Source: Betaproteobacteria bacterium RIFCSPLOWO2_12_FULL_62_58 (GTDB lineage Bacteria > Pseudomonadota > Gammaproteobacteria > Burkholderiales > SG8-41). From it: a DNA stretch of 32,876 nt. Both the position numbers and the translations under genes were made by a program. Below are positions 1 to 6,769 of the stretch, in pieces. The stretch is taken from assembly GCA_001772005.1 (NCBI GenBank), contig MERI01000123.1:1-32876 (forward strand), written 5' to 3'. How positions within the stretch are numbered: position 1 is the stretch's first letter; each line of letters starts with the position of its first letter. Under the pieces are notes generated by a model. The model was not told the origin of the DNA, did not search any database, and was given only the letters and a program-made list of their open reading frames with translations.

Positions 1-1
1 C

Positions 2-214
2 ATGCTGGTGCCGGCGAAGACGCCGCGCGCCCTCGTCAACCGGCTGCACGCGGAGACGCTGAAGGTGCTGCAACAGCCGTCCGTAATCGAAAAGCTCAAG
101 GCACAGGGGATCGAACCGTTGCCGCTCAAACCCGCTGAAATTGACGCCATGATCGCGAAGGAGATCGGAAACAATCTCGCCATCGTCAAAGCGGCGGGGC
201 TGAAATTTAACTGA
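2..214 (+). CDS. Bug/TctC tripartite tricarboxylate transporter binding protein, 3' end only
   Basis: This is the C-terminal part of a periplasmic solute-binding protein of the Bug/TctC family, which delivers carboxylates or similar small organic molecules to a TctAB permease. The frame is open from the window edge and the first visible ATG is internal. The segment LLVPAKTPRALVNRLHAE type (here MLVPAKTPRALVNRL), followed by the L-x-x-Q-G-I-E-P and AEIDAMIAKEI stretch and a terminal KAAGLKFN, matches the usual end of the family and resembles the intact member at 6770-7750. About 70 residues of an expected ~320 are present, so the rest lies upstream of the window. No permease genes are in view, so the ligand cannot be inferred. 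Confidence 0.85.
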   Translation: MLVPAKTPRALVNRLHAETLKVLQQPSVIEKLKAQGIEPLPLKPAEIDAMIAKEIGNNLAIVKAAGLKFN

Positions 215-218
215 TCAA

Positions 219-600
219 TGGAATAATCCAATCGAAGCCGCCGCTCGCCAGCGGAAGCTTTTTGACGCCGACACTCCGATCCTTGCGCATGCGTATTTCT
301 TCGGACTTGGTATGGCAAATGCACTTGCGGTTGGTGCCGAGGGCTGTCTCGTCATCATCAGGCCGGGGCGGAAAGAACCTGCTGATGCGATGGGTGAACT
401 CCTGCTCAATCCAGCGAAAGGTGGCATTACCAATCCTATGCCTGACCTCACTGGAATGCCCGCGCCCACCACGCCGATGGGATACAACGCGAAGGAGTTA
501 CCGATGGGCGTACAGATAGGGCGAAGGATTTTCGCTGACCCTTTGGCTTACCGAGTGGCGTCGGCGTACGAGGATGCCACCCGGTCGAGCCGTCACTCGA
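219..600 (+). pseudogene. amidase-signature-family C-terminal relic
   Basis: The frame at codons 219-600 is open but has no convincing start. Its second half reads DLTGMPAPTTPMGYNAKELP followed by MGVQIGRR and VASAYEDAT, which is the characteristic end of amidase-signature enzymes (T-G-x-P-A...LP-x-GVQ-x-G-R...aaYE). The first ~60 codons (for example LFDADTPILAHAYFFG) are not recognisable to me. There is no Ser-Ser-Lys catalytic region, and an active amidase would be about 450-500 residues, so this is a fragment. It lies directly after the Bug protein, and amidases often accompany these transporters. Decay or an internal deletion is the simplest reading. Confidence 0.55.
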
Positions 601-715
601 ATCTTCAGCGGTTTCGAGCTCTCAGCTCCCGAGAGGGCAGGGTTGGCCTGCATAGCCGCGCCTGCGGCACTGGGGCGTAGCGGCATCACCAACAACGTTC
701 TCAACAGGAGGAAGA

Positions 716-1648
716 ATGGCCGAACAGGAACAAAGCATAAACCCACAGCAGGCGCGCGACAATGAGACCGCGATGCGAGCGGATAAACGCTTCGACTATT
801 CCGCAATCGTCGACCGAAAGCCGCTTAAGCTGCCCAAGGGGGCACGGCTGATTGTGTGGCCCGTCGTCAATATTGAAGAATGGGATATCACGCGGCCGAT
901 GCCGAGACAATACTCGAATCCTCCGGGTGGCGTGACGATCGTGCCTGACGTTCAAAACTGGGGTTGGCACGAGTATGGAATGCGCATTGGGATCTGGCGC
1001 ATCATGGACGCGCTCAAAAAGCACCGGATCAAGCCGACAATGTCGATCAACGCGCGAGTGTGCGAGACGCGCCCGCGCATCGCGCAGGCAGCGCTGGACG
1101 CAGGCTGGGAGTTCATGGCCCACACCTATGTGCAGATGCCGATACACAAGATCGAAGATCAGCGGGCGATGATCCGCCAGACCATAGATGTGCTAAAGAA
1201 GTTCACGGGTAAGACTCCAACCGGCTGGCTTGGACCCGGACGCGGCCAGACACCAGCGACGCTCGATTACGTCGCGGAGGCCGGATTCACATGGTTCGGC
1301 GATTGGGTGATGGACGAGCAGCCGTTCTATGTAAAGACAAAACACGGTCCCATACTATCGGTGCCGTACTCGGTGGAGCTCAACGATATACAGATTATGC
1401 TGAACGATTCTCACGGATCGGACGTGATGCTGAAACGCGTTCGCGAGGCGTTCAATCTGCTTTACCGGGAATCAGAAAAAGGCGCGCGGATTCTTTCTTT
1501 CGGTGTCCATCCGTACATCAGCGGTGCGGCACACCGCTTCATGTATTTCGACGCGATGCTCGCTTACATGAAGAAGCAAAAAGGCGTGGTGTTCTGGCAG
1601 GGCGAGGAAATTCATGATTGGTATCGTGATGCTTCGGGCGTCAAATAA
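716..1648 (+). CDS. polysaccharide deacetylase family protein (PuuE/NodB-like)
   Basis: This is a 310-residue protein of the NodB-fold deacetylase superfamily, closest in appearance to the PuuE-like branch that acts on small amides rather than polymers. Visible signature stretches are NIEEWDITRP (res ~52-61), PDVQNWGWHEYGMRIGIWRI (~77-96), MSINARVCETRP (~109-120) and DAGWEFMAHTYVQ (~128-140), where His136 is the likely metal ligand of the conserved G-E-x-x-x-H region. The start is well supported: an AGGAGG Shine-Dalgarno at 706-711 stands five bases before the ATG. No signal peptide is seen, so it is probably cytoplasmic. It stands alone between two decayed genes. The substrate is unknown; family members include allantoinase-type and N-acyl hydrolysing enzymes. 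Confidence 0.85.
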   Translation: MAEQEQSINPQQARDNETAMRADKRFDYSAIVDRKPLKLPKGARLIVWPVVNIEEWDITRPMPRQYSNPPGGVTIVPDVQNWGWHEYGMRIGIWRIMDALKKHRIKPTMSINARVCETRPRIAQAALDAGWEFMAHTYVQMPIHKIEDQRAMIRQTIDVLKKFTGKTPTGWLGPGRGQTPATLDYVAEAGFTWFGDWVMDEQPFYVKTKHGPILSVPYSVELNDIQIMLNDSHGSDVMLKRVREAFNLLYRESEKGARILSFGVHPYISGAAHRFMYFDAMLAYMKKQKGVVFWQGEEIHDWYRDASGVK

Positions 1649-1687
1649 CTGACGAGTAATTATGGTTCTTGACTTCGCATCAATTTC

Positions 1688-1850
1688 AGTGCGGTAAGCG
1701 CGTGGGCACCAGATGGTGCGCTGGACGTCTTCGCGAGAGTCATCGGCCAGAAGCTCCACGAGCATTGGGGCCAGCCGGTGATCGTGGACCGACATAGGCT
1801 GGAACCGGCGGGGATGTGGCTATCGACCTGTCCGCCGTCGCGCCGACTTC
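1688..1850 (+). pseudogene. frameshifted N-terminal relic of a Bug/TctC protein
   Basis: Frame 2 at about 1715-1789 translates as LDVFARVIGQKLHEHWGQ then PVIVD. This is the family stretch that normally continues N-R-P-G-A-G-G. The continuation is found in another frame at 1807-1850 as GGDVAIDLSAVAPTS, so at least one indel lies between 1789 and 1807. No start, signal peptide or downstream half exists. It is a third trace of this family in the window, beside 2-214 and 6770-7750, and shows the region has been eroded. Confidence 0.6.
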
Positions 1851-1879
1851 CATCGTTGAATCATGGTACCACGAAGGGT

Positions 1880-2043
1880 CCTTGCGTCAGTTTTGCGTCA
1901 GCCCGTTGAGCGCTGTTGAACATTGTTGAGCAAATCGGCACAGCGAACGCATGGACGTAACATATTGAATGATAAATAATTCCAAACGACTACCCTGGAT
2001 GGGGTGCCGGTGGTCGTGAGTTCAAATCTCACCGCCCCGACCA
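1880..2043 (+). repeat. 164-bp direct repeat, copy 1 (putative att-bearing island end)
   Basis: This block recurs at 11485-11648 with only two differences (c/t near 1896 and t/c near 1977). It begins with two TTGCGTCAG words 11 bases apart (1882, 1893), then three GTTGA words exactly 10 bases apart (1905, 1915, 1925), and ends in the 3' half of a tRNA-Pro. Phased short repeats next to a tRNA 3' end are what integrase and excisionase arm sites look like. The sequences on either side of the two copies differ. Confidence 0.85.
1999..2043 (+). other. tRNA-Pro(GGG) 3' half, probable attachment-site core, copy 1
   Basis: The 45 bases can be read as the 7-nt anticodon loop ATGGGGT (T33, anticodon GGG), the 3' strand of the anticodon stem GCCGG, a variable region, a perfect T arm (GTGAG-TTCAAAT-CTCAC), acceptor 3' strand CGCCCCG, discriminator A and CCA. 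The 5' half is missing: the preceding bases (taccctgg) cannot pair with GCCGG. It is therefore not a functional tRNA but the kind of 3' fragment duplicated when an integrase inserts into a tRNA gene. The isotype follows from the loop and from the CGGGGCG/CGCCCCG acceptor usual for tRNA-Pro. Confidence 0.75.
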
Positions 2044-2350
2044 GACAATCAAAGACTTGCGAAGGGCGGAAGTTTTAAAATTTCGCGAGTTTTCCAACCA
2101 GTTGGAAAATTCGGACTGGCTTTTGATCTTGGATTGCAGAAATCGCTTCCCAAATGCGCTGCGACCTTGTCGCATCGTCGTAACGTATCAGGATTCGCCT
2201 TTCGAGCTGCCATCTCACCGCTTTCCATTCGATGGAGATCTCGATAACCAGTATCCGGCGTGCTCCTTCGTGAAAAATAATGTAACGACGCCGGCTTGCG
2301 CCAACTAAGACGCGCACCTGCAGCGCGGCCCGTGGAATGCAATCACCCCT
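2044..2350. other. no identifiable gene; island sequence between att repeat and toxin-antitoxin promoter
   Basis: Open frames of 80-97 codons exist on both strands but none resembles a family I know, and none has a convincing ribosome site. The inverted pair TTTTCCAAC/GTTGGAAAA at 2090-2109 forms a 9-bp stem with a two-base centre; no function is assigned. Confidence 0.4.
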
Positions 2351-2370
2351 ATTCCCAGGGTCCCATATTT

Positions 2371-2405
2371 ACGCAACTTGCGTACATACGCAGATTGCGT
2401 ATAAT
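2371..2405 (+). promoter_or_regulatory. twin-palindrome operator over the higBA-type promoter
   Basis: ACGCAACTTGCGT (2371-2383) is a perfect 13-base palindrome and ACGCAGATTGCGT (2388-2400) is a near copy, 17 bases centre to centre. They overlap a consensus-like promoter: TTGCGT at 2378-2383, a 16-base spacer, and a perfect TATAAT at 2400-2405. Toxin-antitoxin operons are normally autorepressed by the HTH antitoxin, and the downstream antitoxin has such a domain, so these are its likely sites. The predicted transcript start (about 2411-2413) falls on the toxin GTG at 2414, so the mRNA may be leaderless. Confidence 0.7.
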
Positions 2406-2413
2406 GTGCATGT

Positions 2414-2758
2414 GTGAAGGCCGTCTTCGTTGAATTGCCTGCTTTCGAGCGCCATCGTGCAGACTATCTTGACGATGTGGCATTCGGGCAGTTGCAGCAT
2501 GCGTTAATAAAGAATCCCGAAGCCGGCGAAGTGATCCAAGGGACAGGGGGCCTGCGGAAGGTTCGATTCGCCGATACGCGGCGCGGGAAGGGAAAGCGCG
2601 GCGGCCTCAGGGTGATCTACTACTGGTGGGGTGCAGGTATGCAGTTCTGGTTGTATACGTTGTACGATAAGGCCGAAATGGCGGATCTGACACCGCAACA
2701 GCGCAAAGCGTTGAGGGCTATGCTCAAGACGGAATTGGAATCGAGGAGAGCGATATGA
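2414..2758 (+). CDS. higB: HigB/RelE-type toxin (mRNA interferase family)
   Basis: This 114-residue protein belongs to the RelE/HigB-like toxin superfamily, whose members cleave ribosome-bound mRNA. It shows the expected compact alpha/beta pattern, with a GTGGLRKVRFAD-x-x-R-x-GKRGGLRVIYYWW core (res ~48-75), then FWLYTLYDKAE and the helix DLTPQQRKAL. The start is GTG at 2414, since no in-frame ATG or good ribosome site lies upstream; the promoter position suggests leaderless initiation. The stop overlaps the next gene's ATG by four bases (ATGA type), so the two are translationally coupled. The toxin-first order is typical of higBA. It lies just inside the left island repeat and is probably an island stability module. 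Confidence 0.85.
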   Translation: MKAVFVELPAFERHRADYLDDVAFGQLQHALIKNPEAGEVIQGTGGLRKVRFADTRRGKGKRGGLRVIYYWWGAGMQFWLYTLYDKAEMADLTPQQRKALRAMLKTELESRRAI

Positions 2759-3102
2759 AGGCATCGGTAAAGGCTAAACGGAATCGCGCGCCCAAGCGTG
2801 ATTTGTTCGCGGAGTTGAGCGAAGGCATGACGGCGCTCGCAGAGGAACGGCAGGGCAAGCGTACGCTGCGCACGCATGCAGCGGAATTCAAGCCTGCTCC
2901 TGACGTCACGCCGCGGGAGTTGGTGCGCGTTCGGCAGCGCCTCAAGCTTTCGCGGACGCTGTTTGCCGTCTACCTTCGCACCAATGTCCGCACGCTGGAG
3001 AACTGGGAACAAGGGCGCGCGAAGCCGAATGCGCAGGCGGCGTTGCTGATCAATCTCGTGAAACGTTTTCCGGACACCGTGGAACGGCTTGCCGCCATTT
3101 AG
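2755..3102 (+). CDS. higA: HigA/NadS-type HTH antitoxin
   Basis: The 115-residue protein has a basic N-terminus and a C-terminal XRE-type helix-turn-helix at about residues 60-110. The stretch TPRELVRVRQRLKLSRTLF begins it, then TNVRTLENWEQGRAKPN, matching the NadS/HigA antitoxin pattern. It should bind and neutralise the preceding toxin and repress the operon through the palindromes at 2371-2400. Its ATG overlaps the toxin stop. The length and the placement of the DNA-binding domain are normal for the group. Confidence 0.85.
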   Translation: MKASVKAKRNRAPKRDLFAELSEGMTALAEERQGKRTLRTHAAEFKPAPDVTPRELVRVRQRLKLSRTLFAVYLRTNVRTLENWEQGRAKPNAQAALLINLVKRFPDTVERLAAI

Positions 3103-3455
3103 AGCGTCAACCTTCAATGGGTCAAGCAGACTTCGACTACGATCCACAGCGGTGCGGCGCAACGTCCGTCCAGGCCCTGACCGGGCGGTCCTGACAAACT
3201 CAGATCGTCCTTTTGATATCCGTACCGCGAAATCTTCACCGGCGCTGCGCTCGCCCTACGCCTACCCTGACACCCGTCGAATGCTGTCCCCGGCACGCTG
3301 ACAAGCAACGGTGGGAGTGTCGCCAAAATCAACCCACGCCGCCCTTATCGCTCGCAAATCCACGCCCCGGTTGCGCGTTCGTTTCTCCTCGCAACCGCGA
3401 ACATCCAACTACTGGTGAAATGCTGGCGGAAAGCGATCCTCTTCAATCCGCAGAT
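3103..3455. other. gap with no recognisable gene
   Basis: Short frames on both strands (up to about 70 codons) have arginine- and proline-rich compositions typical of non-coding GC-rich DNA. I see no terminator, repeat or RNA gene here. Confidence 0.4.
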
Positions 3456-3702
3456 TCAAGCTGCGAGCTTCGACTTCAGCCAGCGAACGATCAGCCCAAT
3501 GATTTCTTCGTCGGTCGTTCCGGGCGAGCGCCCCATGTGCCCGCCTTCGGGATAGACGCGGGCCTCCTTGGGGTTTCCGTATTCGAGCAGGAGGTAGAGG
3601 TCCTCGATCGGTTGCTGATCGTCCTTCTTGCCGTTGACCAAAAGCAGTGGCGCTGATGGGCACTCCAGTAGCCCCTGGTCCTTGGGCGCGGCAACGCGCG
3701 TG
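3456..3702 (-). pseudogene. alpha/beta-hydrolase C-terminal fragment
   Basis: On the minus strand the last ~80 codons read CPSAPLLLVNGKKDDQQPIE, then LYLLLEYGNPKEARVYPEGG, HMGRSPGTTDEEIIG and WLKSKLAA. This is the C-terminal part of an alpha/beta-hydrolase, with the catalytic Asp region (NGKKDD-x-x-P) and the catalytic His (GGHMG) both visible. The nucleophile elbow and everything N-terminal are missing. Upstream, around position 3702, the frame passes into sequence that instead encodes an IS transposase on the other strand. The gene was therefore truncated, probably by IS insertion followed by deletion. Confidence 0.7.
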
Positions 3703-3875
3703 AGTCTCGCCATCCTGGCGAGGATGTTCGACTGGCGGAACGCGCTCGTGGTCGTGCAGCCTGCGACCATGATCCGGTGGCATCGCGCCGGGTGGAGGCT
3801 ATTCTGGCGATTCAAGTCGCGACCCGGTAGACCGAGAATTCCGACTGAACTGCGAGCCCTGTGCTCCGCAAAAAT
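3703..3875 (+). mobile_element. IS transposase fragment (integrase-core DDE type)
   Basis: The plus-strand frame reads DWRNALVVVQPATMIRWHRA, then GWRLFWRFKSRPGRPRIP and TELRAL. This is the linker/HTH region upstream of the catalytic core in a widespread class of integrase-core transposases (usual form W-R-x-A-L-x-x-V-x-P-x-T-V-I-R-W-H-R...GRP). Neither the N-terminus nor the DDE core is present. The reading stops matching at TELRAL, where a 16-base word TGTGCTCCGCAAAAAT begins (3860-3875) that also occurs at 11361 and, degenerate and inverted, at 3992 and 4035. It is a dead IS remnant. Confidence 0.7.
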
Positions 3876-4050
3876 CCGCGAGCGCGTGATTTGACTGGAT
3901 GTGCGCTGTAAGCGACCCCAAAGCGTGGGTTCAAATCCTGCCGGGCGCGTGATCGTTCGCCCAGAACCGGCGGAAATAGGCTCCGCGCCATTATTTGCGG
4001 AACACAAAACTGGCTCAGAAAGGCGCGGCGCGGAATTTTTGCGGTCCACA
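3860..4050. repeat. candidate terminal-inverted-repeat segment
   Basis: TGTGCTCCGCAAAAAT at 3860-3875 is matched in inverted orientation at 3992-4006 (TATTTGCGGAACACA, two differences) and 4035-4050 (ATTTTTGCGGTCCACA, two differences). The same word in direct orientation lies at 11361-11376. These may be the ends of an insertion sequence or a small non-autonomous derivative. No coding content lies between them. Confidence 0.4.
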
Positions 4051-4206
4051 GCACCTCTAAAAATCTGGTTTTCATCGTTCCCGAATGTGGAACCGTGGAT
4101 TCAATGGACTTCTGGCTTCGCACTTTCGCGGAAACGACGTTCTAAGAGGTGGCCTTATGATCTTAGCCACGCCGTTCTTTTGCCCCTCGTCTCGCGCCTC
4201 ACGTTC
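4051..4206. other. intergenic, with a degenerate dispersed repeat
   Basis: No gene is seen. At about 4092-4140 the words TGGATTCAATGGACTTCTGG and CACTTTCGCGGAAACGACG resemble a degenerate copy of the common proteobacterial intergenic repeat built on CGCTTTCGCGGGAATGACG. This is an impression from memory, not a search. Confidence 0.3.
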
Positions 4207-5289
4207 TCACTCAGACAATGGCAATTTGACTCGCTTGCCGCTGTTGGTGGAAAGTGCGATCGCGAGCGTCGTTTCCAGGGTGATACGCGCTTCCTTCGGC
4301 GTCGCTATGACGCAGCGTTTTCCCGTCGATAGATGGTCGAGCCACGCACGCGTCTCGCACGCAGTCGGCCCCCACAAATCGCCGAGCGCCCAGTCGCCGG
4401 GCGCGCCACTACCCAGAAACACCATATTGACGTTGTGGTTCGGCAGGTAAACGTGCGGGACGCCTTTTTCGCTGTACATCAGTTGATCGGTATGATCATC
4501 GTCGAGGATTATCACGCCTTCGGTACCGAGTAGTTCGAACCGAGCAGAGTGGCCAAGCGCAGGATATTTTGCGGGCAGCGCGTAGCTGACGCCCAAATTG
4601 ACAACGGTACCGTCGGCGTAGGTCAGTATCGCCCAGTTCACATCGTCAACATCGTAGCCCGCAGCCTTAAGCACGCCTTTCTGCCCGCATGCGAAAACAT
4701 CGACCGGCGCGGTGCCTTCGAGCATCCAGTTCATGAGATCGACATAATAGGTGAGCGAATCCACAATCGGTGTTGCGCCGGGATTGCGGCTGAGCTGCCC
4801 AAGCGCCTGCGAGCGGGAATTGTAGACGCGCGCTGCGGCGCCGACTATTTTTCCGATCCGACCCTGTACAACCTGTTCCTTTGCAAGCAGGTAGCGGTGA
4901 TAGTAACGTCGGCTGTAACCCACGCGCACTTCCACGCCCGCCTTGCTAGCCGCGGCTATGATGCAGTCGGCATCCGCGACGTTCAACCCGATCGGCTTTT
5001 CCACCAGCACCGGCTTGCCGAGTTCTATCGCCTGCAATACCGGCTCGAGGTGCTCGCCTTCGCTGGTCGAGACGATCACCGCATTGACTTCCGGTCGCGC
5101 TATGATTTCCCTGTTGTGGGCCGAGAAAAATTGCGCGCCGACCTGCTTCGCAAGCTTGCTCGCGTTACCCTCATCAAGATCGGAGACCGCGAGAAAATTG
5201 ACCGCAGGGTGTTCGGCGGCGAACCGCGCGCGCAGCGTCCCGATGCGGCCCGAACCTACGACCGCGATTCCAAGTTGTTGTTTGATCAT
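4207..5289 (-). CDS. Gfo/Idh/MocA-family NAD(P)-dependent oxidoreductase (paralogue A)
   Basis: This 360-residue dehydrogenase has an N-terminal Rossmann fold (GIAVVGSGRIGTLRAR, res ~7-22) and the family signature VLVEKPIGL (~93-101), whose Lys contacts the cofactor and substrate. The C-terminal alpha/beta substrate domain follows. The usual catalytic block D-x-G-x-H-x-x-D is here DSLTYYVD, with Tyr in place of His. It shares most of its sequence with the protein at 11788-12873. It is the last gene of a minus-strand run (nitrilase, Bug protein, acyl-CoA dehydrogenase, this gene), 183 bp after its neighbour. Likely substrates are polyols, sugars or related hydroxy compounds, but the specificity cannot be read from the sequence. 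Confidence 0.85.
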   Translation of the reverse strand: MIKQQLGIAVVGSGRIGTLRARFAAEHPAVNFLAVSDLDEGNASKLAKQVGAQFFSAHNREIIARPEVNAVIVSTSEGEHLEPVLQAIELGKPVLVEKPIGLNVADADCIIAAASKAGVEVRVGYSRRYYHRYLLAKEQVVQGRIGKIVGAAARVYNSRSQALGQLSRNPGATPIVDSLTYYVDLMNWMLEGTAPVDVFACGQKGVLKAAGYDVDDVNWAILTYADGTVVNLGVSYALPAKYPALGHSARFELLGTEGVIILDDDHTDQLMYSEKGVPHVYLPNHNVNMVFLGSGAPGDWALGDLWGPTACETRAWLDHLSTGKRCVIATPKEARITLETTLAIALSTNSGKRVKLPLSE

Positions 5290-5472
5290 GATGATCGCCG
5301 CGTCATTCAGACCAGAATGATGAATGATATTTGCCGATATAAAACCGCATAAAACTCAGGTACTAAAAAAATACCGCGAAAAATGAGCATCTAATCGATG
5401 GCTGAGTTCGAATGGCGCATTTGGCGCCCTGAGAATCACCGCTTCATTGCTTTTCCTTTGCGGCCGGACCAA

Positions 5473-6654
5473 TCAGCGGAACATGTCCTTGGCGGCTTTC
5501 AGGAACAGTGTGCGATTGACGCCGTCGGAATGCAAAAACGCGGCAGCATCCCGCACCAGCTTCTCGACCCCAAACTCCTTCATGTAGCCGTGCCCGCCGT
5601 GAATCTCCATGCACCAAGTGGCGATCTTCCACGCGACTTGCGCAGCCATCGCCTTGGGCAATGTGGCCAGCGTAGCGTCCCAACCTTGTTCGCGGTGATC
5701 GGCGAGCCATGCTGCCCGGTGGATGTACGAGCGCGACGCATCGATCAGCATGCGCATCTCGCCGAGCTGCGCGCGGATGCCGTCGTGCTCGATAATCGGC
5801 TTGCCGCCCTGCACACGCATTTTCGCCCATTCAACGGCCTTCTCGTAGAGCGCCACCGCAACCCCGAGTACTGAGGCGCCGGCATAGGCATTCGACGCCG
5901 GCAAGAAGTCGGCGTACACGGCGCGGAATTTGCCCACTTCGCCGACAACATTCGCGTCCGGAACGAAACAGTCCTGGAACACAAGTTCGGCGTTGTTCGC
6001 GAGGCGCTCTCCCATCTTGTCGTGCACGCGACCGATGGTAAATCCCGGCTGCCCGCGCTCCAGCAAAAAGCAAGTCGCGCCGTCAGCCATCGTCTTCTGC
6101 CGGTCGGTCTGCACCGCCACCAGATAGTGGCTCGCGCGGTTGCCGTTCGAGATGAATTGTTTCATGCCGTTGACGACCCAGCCGCCACCTGCGCGCTCGG
6201 CACTGGTCGCGAACGGCACCGGAAATGACAGGTACCGGTCCGAGGCGTTGCCGGGCTCGGTATTGCCTATCGCGAGCAGGCCGCGCGGATCCGCGGCGAA
6301 TCCGGGCAGCACGCGCTTCCGCTGCGCCGGATTCAGCGCGCGTTGCATGATCTGGGCTATCTTGAACGTCTGCGCCATGATCACGGACACGCCAAGGTCG
6401 GCCTTGGCCAGTTCCTCGACGACCATGGCCGTGGTCAGAGAGTCCACTCCGAGGCCTCCCCATTGCTCGTCCAGCGTCATCGTGCGGATACCGAGTTCGT
6501 GCGCCTTCTCGACGATTTCCCAAGAAAAACAATCGAGCGGATTTTTATTGGCATCCAGACTGGCCGCGCGCGGCGTGACTTCGTCCCTGACAAAACGTGT
6601 GACCGTTTCCAGAATGGCGCGCTGATCCCCGTCGAGGACAAACATCTTTTCCAT
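5473..6654 (-). CDS. acyl-CoA dehydrogenase family protein
   Basis: This is a 393-residue flavoprotein of the acyl-CoA dehydrogenase family. It shows the helical N-terminal domain, the FAD-binding beta domain (LLAIGNTEPGNASD at ~131-144, then WVVNGMKQFISNG) and the C-terminal helical domain (WCMEIHGGHGYMKEFGVEKL followed by VRDA). The start at 6654 (MEKMFVLDGDQ) is preferred over an ATG 45 bases upstream because AAGGAG stands ten bases before it and the homologous part begins there. The segment where the catalytic base of many members lies (I-Y-E-G-T-N) reads HSDGVN, so Glu is replaced by Asp. It follows a Bug protein and a nitrilase on the same strand, which suggests catabolism of an imported acid via its CoA ester. 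Confidence 0.88.
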   Translation of the reverse strand: MEKMFVLDGDQRAILETVTRFVRDEVTPRAASLDANKNPLDCFSWEIVEKAHELGIRTMTLDEQWGGLGVDSLTTAMVVEELAKADLGVSVIMAQTFKIAQIMQRALNPAQRKRVLPGFAADPRGLLAIGNTEPGNASDRYLSFPVPFATSAERAGGGWVVNGMKQFISNGNRASHYLVAVQTDRQKTMADGATCFLLERGQPGFTIGRVHDKMGERLANNAELVFQDCFVPDANVVGEVGKFRAVYADFLPASNAYAGASVLGVAVALYEKAVEWAKMRVQGGKPIIEHDGIRAQLGEMRMLIDASRSYIHRAAWLADHREQGWDATLATLPKAMAAQVAWKIATWCMEIHGGHGYMKEFGVEKLVRDAAAFLHSDGVNRTLFLKAAKDMFR

Positions 6655-6769
6655 TTCGGGTTTTCTCCTTCCCCCGATTCCACCCGTCAGCTTATGCATC
6701 AGACACGATGCGGAGGACTTAGCTACAGTTTTCCCGGGCGCACGGACTTGGTTGGGTTAGCTGGATTAT

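Noticed and set aside
1999..2043. Functional tRNA-Pro gene at the island repeats
   Set aside because: The T arm, acceptor 3' strand and CCA are present, but no D arm, 5' acceptor strand or 5' half of the anticodon stem exists in either copy.
3905..3955. Second tRNA relic (GTGGGTTCAAATCCTGC followed by CGGGCGCG)
   Set aside because: The T-arm stem needs two wobble pairs, the usual CCA and other arms are missing, and no matching attachment repeat is found.
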